DNA from: an uncultured Acetobacteraceae bacterium
GTDB lineage: Bacteria > Pseudomonadota > Alphaproteobacteria > Acetobacterales > Acetobacteraceae
Direction: 5' to 3'
NCBI GenBank assembly: GCA_937873095.1
Contig: CALMVI010000040.1
Coordinates: forward strand, 1 to 64,000
DNA length: 64,000 bases
The notes under the pieces are model-generated. The model ran no database searches. It was not told the DNA's origin and worked only from the letters and a program-made list of their open reading frames with translations. Positions 57,278 to 64,000 of this stretch are shown piece by piece; position 1 is the first letter of the stretch, and each line of letters starts with the position of its first letter. The position numbers and the translations under genes were made by a program.

Positions 57278-58404
57278 GCAGGAACCAGCGCCTGCCATCC
57301 GCGGGCGGCGCGCCAGTCGGCGGGCAGGCCTGCGAACCGGCCGAGGCCGAGCTTGGCGATGTCGGCAAAGCTGCAGGCGCCTGTCGTCACGAGCTCGGCG
57401 ATGGCGCGGCCGGTGGCGGGCGACAGGCCGAAGCCGACGCTGGAGAGGGTGGCGACGGTAACGTTGTCGGGCGAGCTCAGTCGGTCGATCACCGGGCGGC
57501 CGTCCGGCGTGTTCTCGATGATGCCGGCCCAGCTTCGCAGCACGCGCGCATGCGCCGCGCGGGGGAACAGGGTGGCGAGCCGCGCCGACAGGTTGCGCAG
57601 CAGCGGCGTGGTCGGCCGCGCCGGCTGCCGGTAGGCATCGTCGTCCAGCCACTCATGCGGGCCGCCGCCATAGGCGAGGTTGCCGCGCAGCGTCTGCCGC
57701 CCGTACAGCCCGTTGCCGTCCACGCCGCCGACCGGCATCAGCGGCAGCGCCTCGGTCACGATCATTTCCGCGCGTGCTGCCGCCAGCGGCAGGTCGACAC
57801 CGAGTTGCGCCAGAAGCGGCGCGGTCTGCGGTCCTGCCGCGATGACGACCGCGTCGCAACCGTGACTGTGCCCGCCTGCAAGGATTTCAACGACGCGGCC
57901 GTTGCGGGTGACGAAACCGTCCACGCCGGTGTGCTGCAGGATGCGGCCGCCATGGTCCTGCAGCGCCCAGGCATAGGCCTGCACGGTGCGTTGCGGGTTG
58001 GCGTGGCCGCCGAAATGGAAGTACTGCGCGCTGAGCGCCTGCTCGGTGACGAGCGGCGCCAGCTCGCGCAGCTGCTTGATGTCGAGCTCTTCGGAGTCGT
58101 AGCCCATCGCGCGGGTCAGCAGGGCCATCGACCGGTAGCGTGCCTCATCCTCCTGCGTCAGGTTGATCACGATGCGCCGGCGGCGGTACTCGGTGGGGTA
58201 GCCGAGCAGCTCGTCCATCATCGGCCACAGGCGCTGCTCCTCGTGGAACAGCGGGCTTTGGTAGTGCGTGGCGCCGCCGCCGTTCCGGCCGGAGGCTTCC
58301 CAGCCGACGATGAAGCGTTCGAACACGGTGACGGGGTGGCCGGCGCGGGCGAGCCACCAGGCGGCGCTGAGGCCGGTGACGCCGCCGCCTATGATGGCGA
58401 TCAT
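57274..58404 (-). CDS. FAD-dependent oxidoreductase (DadA/HcnC/glycine oxidase-like)
   Basis: MIAIIGGGVTGLSAAWWLARAGHPVTVFERF...SPATGRAIAELVTTG. Confidence 0.9.
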   Translation of the reverse strand: MIAIIGGGVTGLSAAWWLARAGHPVTVFERFIVGWEASGRNGGGATHYQSPLFHEEQRLWPMMDELLGYPTEYRRRRIVINLTQEDEARYRSMALLTRAMGYDSEELDIKQLRELAPLVTEQALSAQYFHFGGHANPQRTVQAYAWALQDHGGRILQHTGVDGFVTRNGRVVEILAGGHSHGCDAVVIAAGPQTAPLLAQLGVDLPLAAARAEMIVTEALPLMPVGGVDGNGLYGRQTLRGNLAYGGGPHEWLDDDAYRQPARPTTPLLRNLSARLATLFPRAAHARVLRSWAGIIENTPDGRPVIDRLSSPDNVTVATLSSVGFGLSPATGRAIAELVTTGACSFADIAKLGLGRFAGLPADWRAARGWQALVPA

Positions 58405-58412
58405 GGAAGGAT

Positions 58413-58450
58413 GTTCTTTCTTGAAAGAAAGAACCAAAGAACTTTTGGTT
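58413..58450. repeat. GTTCTTT hairpin repeat R6
   Basis: gttctttctt-ga-aagaaagaac then caaagaacttttggttcg. Confidence 0.85.
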
Positions 58451-58498
58451 CGCTGTCGCGGTTCTTTCTGGCAGCGTACGCCATGGAGGAGTTCTTCC

Positions 58499-60085
58499 TC
58501 ACGCGTGCATGTTCCCGTGCAACAACGCCGCCTCGTCCGCCGTCCCGATCGCATCGTACGGCACCCACTGCGTGCGTATCCCGAACCAGACATCCCACCC
58601 GTCTTGCATGGTGTCGCCATCGGCGAGCACGCCCAGCGGCAGCGGCCTGACCGGGGCGCGGTAGCTCGCCAGAGGGATGTCGGCCGGCGACGCGCCTGAC
58701 GTCAGCGCCAGCAGCAGCGCAATCTGTTCGCGGCAGCGTCGGCCCTGGCACACGCCCATGCCGGCGCGGGTCAGCCGCTTGATCTGGTCCGGATGCAGCG
58801 GCCCGTCCCGCAACAGGGTGGCGCCGTCGCGTGCGTCCATGCGGTCGGACCGGCAGCCGAGATAGCGCGGCGGCCTGATGCCGAGCAGCTCGGCACGGCT
58901 CACCTCCTCGCACAGGCAGACCGGGGCGGACACACTCTCCTCGACCAGCAGCGCCCGCATCCAGGCCAGGCGATAGGCGGTGCCGTCTTCCCCTGCGGGG
59001 GCGAGCGACCCGCGGTGCTGCTGCGTGCCGGATGCGAGCCAATCCTGGGCAGCCTGCGCTGCGGCGGCACCCTGTTCCGTGCAGGCGCCCTCCTCTGCCA
59101 GCCCTGCGCAATCGCCGGCGCAGAAGATGCCTGCCAGCGAGGTGGCGCCCCCCGGCGCCAGGGCGGGAACGTGCCCGCCCAGGTCGCCGCGCCACGCCAG
59201 CCGGCAGCCCGCGGCACCCGCCAGCTCGATCGCCGGAACCGCGCCGATGGCCAGGCACACCGTGTCGCAGGCGATGCGGTGCTCCACCCCGTCGCGGCGC
59301 ACCACCACCGCATCAAGCGTCAGCCCGCCCGCCTCGGCGCGCAGGATGGTCGTGCCGGTCAGGACGGAGACCCCGCGCGCCGCCAGCGCGGCCGCCAGCG
59401 CCGGCGCGGCCTGGGCCTGCGGCAGCACCTCGACCAGTCCCGCCACCTCCAGCCCGCGATCCAGCGCCAGCAGCGCCGTCCGTGCTGCCAGGTCGCCGGA
59501 GCCGAGGATCAGCAGCCGTCGGCCGTCGAACGCGTCGTAGCGGTCGAGAAGGCTGTGCAGCGCGCGCGCCCCCATCACGCCGGGGATGTCCACGCCCGGG
59601 AAGCCCAGGACCAGGTCGCGCGCGCCGGTGGCCAGGACCAGCGCGTCGAAGCCGCACATCCAGCTGCGTGACCCGTCGGACAGGCCTGCGACCCGGGCGG
59701 GCAGGGCGTTCAGCGCCGCGCCGTTGGCGAACACCCCCCAGGCGGTGATGCCCAACCGCACATCCACGCCGGCGTCGAAGGCCGCCTCCAGCCCTGGCGA
59801 GGAGGCGACCAGCCGCTCCACCATGCGGGCCGGTTCCTGGACCGCGGCGGTCATGCGCTGGCCGTAGAACAGCGGCACGTCCAGGCCCATCAGCGAGGCC
59901 GAAACCGGGTTCTCGTCCAGCAGCACCACGCGCAGGCCCAGCCGCGCGCCCTCGAGTGCCGCCGCTATGCCGGCAGGGCCCGCACCCACCACCAGAAGCT
60001 GGGCGTGCTCGTCGGGAAGCGCGAACTTGCCGTCGATCGCCCAGGGGTCGGCGCCGCGCGCAGCCTCGGGAAACGCCGCGTCCAT
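58499..60085 (-). CDS. FAD/NAD(P)-binding oxidoreductase with C-terminal BFD-like [2Fe-2S] region (HcnB/opine-oxidase alpha-like)
   Basis: LLVVGAGPAGIAAALEGARLGLRVVLLDEN; C-term CLCEEVSRAELL...GMGVCQGRRCREQIALLLAL. Confidence 0.9.
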   Translation of the reverse strand: MDAAFPEAARGADPWAIDGKFALPDEHAQLLVVGAGPAGIAAALEGARLGLRVVLLDENPVSASLMGLDVPLFYGQRMTAAVQEPARMVERLVASSPGLEAAFDAGVDVRLGITAWGVFANGAALNALPARVAGLSDGSRSWMCGFDALVLATGARDLVLGFPGVDIPGVMGARALHSLLDRYDAFDGRRLLILGSGDLAARTALLALDRGLEVAGLVEVLPQAQAAPALAAALAARGVSVLTGTTILRAEAGGLTLDAVVVRRDGVEHRIACDTVCLAIGAVPAIELAGAAGCRLAWRGDLGGHVPALAPGGATSLAGIFCAGDCAGLAEEGACTEQGAAAAQAAQDWLASGTQQHRGSLAPAGEDGTAYRLAWMRALLVEESVSAPVCLCEEVSRAELLGIRPPRYLGCRSDRMDARDGATLLRDGPLHPDQIKRLTRAGMGVCQGRRCREQIALLLALTSGASPADIPLASYRAPVRPLPLGVLADGDTMQDGWDVWFGIRTQWVPYDAIGTADEAALLHGNMHA

Positions 60086-61359
60086 CACGCCGACTCCAGC
60101 GCCTGGCGCAGATCCTCGATCAGGTCGTCCTGGTGCTCCACGCCCACGGAAATGCGCAGCGAACTGTCGTCGATGCCCACATCCAGCCGGCGGGCGGCGG
60201 GCACGTTGGCATGGGTGGTGGTGGCGGAATGGCAGATCAGGGTTTCCGTGCCGCCCAGGCTGACCGCCATCTGGATCACGCGCAGCCGGTCCAGCATGCC
60301 GAACGCGGCATTCTCGCCGCCATGGATGCGGAAGGTGAAGGTGGAGCCGGCGCCGCGGCACTGGCGCGCGAACACCACGTGCGCCCGGCTGCCGGGCTGC
60401 TGGAACCCCACGTAGTTCACCGTTTCGACGGCGGGATGGCCGCGCAGGAATTCGGCGACCGCGCGCGCGTTGTGGCCGGCGCGTTCGGTGCGCAGATGCA
60501 TCGTCTCCAGCGAGCGCAGCACCATCCAGCTCGAGTGTCCGTCGAGCTGGCTGCCCAGCAGGGTGCGCAGCTGCTTCAGCGTGTGGATCGGGCCGGCCGC
60601 ACCGCTGACGCCGCCGGCGAGGCAGTCGCTATGGCCGCCCGCGTATTTTGTCAGCGACGTCATGCACAGATCGGCGCCCTGGGCCAGCGGGTTCTGCTGG
60701 AACGGTCCGAGAAACGTGTTGTCCACCACCACCAGCGGCCGGCTGCCCCGGACCCGCCCGATCTCGGCCGCAACGCGCGCGATCAGCGCGATGTCGGCGA
60801 TGCCGCTGGTGGGGTTGGCGGGCGTTTCCACCATCACCAGGGCGAGACGCCCGAGCGCTGCGGCCTGTTCGGCGGCGGCGCGGATGGCCGCCTCGTCCAG
60901 GGCGTCGTCGATGCCGAAGGGCGTGATGCCGAAGGCGGCCAGGTGGCCGTAGAGCAGCCCGTCCGTGCCGCCGTAGAGCGGCCTGGTGTGCAGCACCGTG
61001 TCGCCAGGCCGCAGGAACGCCTGGGTGATGGCATTGATCGCTGCCATGCCGCAGTTGAACACGGCCGCATCCTCGGCGCCGTCCAGCAGGGCCAGCCGCG
61101 CCTGCAGCATCGCCATGTTGGGGTGGTCCAGCCGCGCGTAGATGTAGCCCCGCTCGGCTTCAGGTTCGGCCTCCGCCTCCGGCGGCGTCGTGCGGAAATA
61201 GCGTTCGTGCACGTCCTTGGCGTGCTGCGCGCTGCGATAGGCGAAGGTGGAGGTGGCAAACAGCGGCGGCTTGATCGAGCCGTGATGCGCGGCCGGCGCG
61301 TAGCCTGCGTTCACCGTCAGCGTCTCTGGCCGCAGATAGCGATGTGCGGGGCCGTCCAT
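60085..61359 (-). CDS. PLP-dependent Cys/Met metabolism (cystathionine gamma-lyase/synthase family) enzyme
   Basis: YIYARLDHPNMAMLQARLALLDGAEDAAVFNCGMAAI, LVVVDNTFLGPFQQNPLAQGADLCMTSLTKYAGGHSDCLAGG. Confidence 0.93.
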   Translation of the reverse strand: MDGPAHRYLRPETLTVNAGYAPAAHHGSIKPPLFATSTFAYRSAQHAKDVHERYFRTTPPEAEAEPEAERGYIYARLDHPNMAMLQARLALLDGAEDAAVFNCGMAAINAITQAFLRPGDTVLHTRPLYGGTDGLLYGHLAAFGITPFGIDDALDEAAIRAAAEQAAALGRLALVMVETPANPTSGIADIALIARVAAEIGRVRGSRPLVVVDNTFLGPFQQNPLAQGADLCMTSLTKYAGGHSDCLAGGVSGAAGPIHTLKQLRTLLGSQLDGHSSWMVLRSLETMHLRTERAGHNARAVAEFLRGHPAVETVNYVGFQQPGSRAHVVFARQCRGAGSTFTFRIHGGENAAFGMLDRLRVIQMAVSLGGTETLICHSATTTHANVPAARRLDVGIDDSSLRISVGVEHQDDLIEDLRQALESA

Positions 61360-61360
61360 G

Positions 61361-62653
61361 TCAGTCCATCAGCTCCAGCGCACGCTCGGCCTGGGCGCAG
61401 TACCAGTCGGTGAAGCGGCCGACCAGCGCTTCGGCCTCCTCGGAATAGGGGCCCGGCACGTAGCCCACGGAGTTCACCCCGCGCTGGTTGTTCTCCACCA
61501 GCTCGATATCCTGCCGGTTGGTGGTCATCCACAGCGCCACCAAATTGTCCAGGTGGTAGTCGACGCCCTCGACGGCGTCCTGGTGGACGAACCACTTGGC
61601 CGTCACCAGCGTCTCCTGCGGCCCGGTCGGCTCGGCGGTGAAGACGAAGACGTGGTCGGCCACCGCGTGGCAGAAGCTGTTCGGCTCGCCCGCCCAGCGC
61701 ACCGACCCGACATCGCCCGCCTCTTGCTCGATCATCAGGCGGCGCACCGCATGCTTGCCGTCCATGGTGAGCGACACGACCCCCTCGTTGAGCGGGAAAC
61801 GTATGGCGCCCCACCAATCGCCGAGCGTCGGGCCGACCGGCAGGCCGGCGCGCGCCATGCGCGCGTTGAACCGTTCGACCCGGCCTTCCTCGTCGCCCTC
61901 GAAATGCGCGCGCACCTCGACCGGAAAGGCGACCGACAGGTCCGGGTGGCGCACGGCGCAGTGGTAGCACTCGCGCGCGTTCTCCATCACCAGCTTCCAG
62001 TTCGCACGCTCCACGAACACCGCCTCGTGCGCCAGCTTGGCGTGCGCCAGGTCGTGCGGCGCCAGCAACGGCGCCAGGCCCTCGCAGAACGCGTCGAAGG
62101 GCGGCGGGTCGTCCGACAGGCTGACATAGATGCAGCCGGCGACGTTGCGCACCTGGATCGGCAGCAGCGCGTGCGCGGACGGATCGAAATCCTCCTGCAT
62201 GCGGCGCGCGCTGACCAGGCGGCCGGTCAGGTCGTAGCTCCACTGGTGGTAGGGGCAGACCAGCACCGGCCGCTGGCTGCGTCCGGGCGGGCAGACCATC
62301 GCGCCGCGGTGCCGGCAGGAATTGTGGAAGCCGCGGATCACCCCGGCCCTGTCGCGCAGCACGACGATGGGCGACGTGCCGACGGTCAGCGCCAGTGCCG
62401 CGCCCGGCCTAGGCAGCTCCGATTCCAGGGCGGCCAGCACCCAGCTTCGCCCGAAGATCGCCCGCATGTCGAAGGCGAACGCCTCCTCGGCGGAGTACAG
62501 CGCCTGTGGCAGGGCGTGTCCGGGCCTGCGGGCGTGCAGCAACTTCCTGACCCGGCTGAAATCCGACATCGGCATCCTCGTGCGGCGGGTTCGGGCTCCG
62601 TCCGACGCCCACATGCCACAGCGCCGTGCCGCGCGATAATGCCTTATCGGCAT
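61361..62653 (-). CDS. Rieske aromatic-ring-hydroxylating-type dioxygenase alpha subunit (betaine demethylase-like)
   Basis: NSCRHRGAMVCPPG..VLVCPYHQWSYDLTGRL Rieske motif; NARECYHCAVRHPDLSVAFP mononuclear Fe site; start uncertain (MPMSDFSRVRKLL). Confidence 0.93.
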   Translation of the reverse strand: MPIRHYRAARRCGMWASDGARTRRTRMPMSDFSRVRKLLHARRPGHALPQALYSAEEAFAFDMRAIFGRSWVLAALESELPRPGAALALTVGTSPIVVLRDRAGVIRGFHNSCRHRGAMVCPPGRSQRPVLVCPYHQWSYDLTGRLVSARRMQEDFDPSAHALLPIQVRNVAGCIYVSLSDDPPPFDAFCEGLAPLLAPHDLAHAKLAHEAVFVERANWKLVMENARECYHCAVRHPDLSVAFPVEVRAHFEGDEEGRVERFNARMARAGLPVGPTLGDWWGAIRFPLNEGVVSLTMDGKHAVRRLMIEQEAGDVGSVRWAGEPNSFCHAVADHVFVFTAEPTGPQETLVTAKWFVHQDAVEGVDYHLDNLVALWMTTNRQDIELVENNQRGVNSVGYVPGPYSEEAEALVGRFTDWYCAQAERALELMD

Positions 62654-62726
62654 GAGCCGATCAGGTGCAGCCCGGCCGGGCGGTTTTGGCTGGCCGCCGG
62701 TTCTGGTATCGCTGGGCCTGGCCGAA

Positions 62727-62750
62727 GATCGTGCGATCGTGCGATCGTGC
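62727..62750. repeat. 8-bp x3 tandem repeat upstream of LysR gene
   Basis: gatcgtgc gatcgtgc gatcgtgc. Confidence 0.8.
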
Positions 62751-62765
62751 AGGAGGCTTCACCCG

Positions 62766-63683
62766 TTGGTCACCTTCGACAGGCGCTGGCTGCCGCTGAA
62801 CGCGTTGCGCGCCTTCGACGCGGTCGGGCGCCACCTCAGCTTCACCGCCGCCGCCCACGCGCTCGGCGTGTCGCAGAGTGCCGTCAGCCGCCACGTGATC
62901 GGGCTGGAGGAGCTGCTGGGACACGCGCTGTTCGAGCGGCGGCCGCAATCGCTGGTGCTGACCAAGGCGGGGGGAGCGCTGCTGCCGACGGTGCGCGGCT
63001 CGTTCGACCGGATAGAGCACGCGCTGAACGACGTGGTGCGCGACGGCGGCGGCCTGCGCACCCTGCGCCTGCAGCTGCCGCCCTCCTTCGCGCAGAAACT
63101 GGCGCTGCCAATCCTGCAGGCGTTCCGCAAGGATTTTCCGGACATCTTCATCGATTTTTCCAGCCTGGGGATCACCGGCGCGCCGCGGACGGAGACCGAC
63201 GTCGCGGTGATCTATGACCGGCCGCGCACCGGGGAGGCCGTTTCCGACCTGCTGTGGATGTCGCGCGTGACGCCCGGCTGCAGCCCTGCCCTTGCCGCCG
63301 CCCACCAGGGCAAGACGCTCGAGCGCTTCATCGCCGACAACGAGCTGCTGCACGTGAAGCTGGAGGGGGAGCCGCCGGGCATCATCTGGCAGGCCTTCTC
63401 CCGCCATTTCGGGCTCGGCGTGCGCACCAGCCGCGGCCTTGCCTTCGACACCGCGGCGCTGGCCGCGCAATACGCCGCCAGCGGCGAGGGGGTGGCGCTG
63501 CTCGACCGCGACCTGTTCGCGACCGACATCGCGGCGGGCACCCTCGTCACCCCCTTCGCCGAGACGTTCGAGGACGGCTACGGCTACTTCCTGCATCTGT
63601 CGGCCGACGACCTGGCCGACCCTGTCATCGCCGTGTTCAGGGGCTGGATGATCCGCAACTTCGCCCGCGGCGTGCCGTCCTGA
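62766..63683 (+). CDS. LysR family transcriptional regulator (GcvA-like), probable TTG start
   Basis: LPLNALRAFDAVGRHLSFTAAAHALGVSQSAVSRHVIGLEELLGHALFER; AGGAGG at 62751 nine nt before TTG. Confidence 0.92.
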   Translation: MVTFDRRWLPLNALRAFDAVGRHLSFTAAAHALGVSQSAVSRHVIGLEELLGHALFERRPQSLVLTKAGGALLPTVRGSFDRIEHALNDVVRDGGGLRTLRLQLPPSFAQKLALPILQAFRKDFPDIFIDFSSLGITGAPRTETDVAVIYDRPRTGEAVSDLLWMSRVTPGCSPALAAAHQGKTLERFIADNELLHVKLEGEPPGIIWQAFSRHFGLGVRTSRGLAFDTAALAAQYAASGEGVALLDRDLFATDIAAGTLVTPFAETFEDGYGYFLHLSADDLADPVIAVFRGWMIRNFARGVPS

Positions 63684-63694
63684 CCCGGCCCTGG

Positions 63695-64000
63695 GTGGCC
63701 GCGCTGCCGATGTACGACCTGCCGGAACTGCGCCCGGCGACCGACGCGCTGTGGTCGGCGGTGGCAGGGCGGCTGGCCGAATTCGGGGTCGAGGCGCCGG
63801 TGGAGCTGACGCGCGGGCCGACGCCGGAGGCGCTGTGGACCGACCCGCGCCTGCTGCTGGCGCAGACCTGCGGCTACCCGCTGGCGACCGCGCTGCGCGG
63901 GCGTGTCACCCTGGTCGCCACCCCCTGCTACGGTGCGGAGGGCTGCGACGGCGCGTCGTACCGCAGCGCCATCGTGGTGCGCGCGGCCGACCCGGCCGAC
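63695..64000 (+). CDS. PhnD-like periplasmic substrate-binding protein, 3' truncated by window edge
   Basis: WVAALPMYDLPELRPATDALWSAVAGRLAEFG...PRLLLAQTCGYPLATALRGRVTLVATPCYGAEGCDGASYRSAIVV. Confidence 0.75.
   Translation, partial: MAALPMYDLPELRPATDALWSAVAGRLAEFGVEAPVELTRGPTPEALWTDPRLLLAQTCGYPLATALRGRVTLVATPCYGAEGCDGASYRSAIVVRAADPAD

Noticed and set aside
61358-63217. 619-aa + strand ORF
   Set aside because: Antisense to the Rieske oxygenase, then out of frame with the LysR gene; no motif support
1-64000. tRNA/rRNA genes
   Set aside because: No cloverleaf-compatible GGTTCRA..CC arms with matching acceptor stems were recognised in the intergenic regions by eye; a tRNAscan run would be decisive

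Overview
High-GC alphaproteobacterial chromosomal window, dense and largely syntenic. bchI/bchD/bchO, the kaiB/kaiC genes and the gene repertoire suggest a phototrophic Acetobacteraceae-type organism (inference). About 50 coding regions are supported. They include icd (5' truncated), hfq-hflX, prmC, prfA, hisS, a Kai operon (kaiC, two kaiB paralogs, hybrid histidine kinase), a peptide ABC transporter (dppABC plus fused DF), bchIDO, mlaD/NDUFA12/DUF2155, two tandem beta-repeat paralogs, otsB, adhC-fghA, and a large leftward methylated-amine/sarcosine-oxidase locus. No rRNA, tRNA, CRISPR array, prophage or intact transposase was recognised. Points most worth a second look: (1) the Kai operon with two kaiB genes and a nearby orphan DHp-like mini-protein; (2) a degenerate class II ribonucleotide-reductase-like protein; (3) three families of palindromic interspersed repeats, some supplying gene stop codons or protein termini; (4) an evenly spaced 26-bp operator-like array in a divergent promoter; (5) an unusual sarcosine oxidase + Rieske + PLP-lyase gene set; (6) a lower-GC island with a possible toxin/immunity pair. 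All family calls are by eye from the translated sequence; no database search was run.
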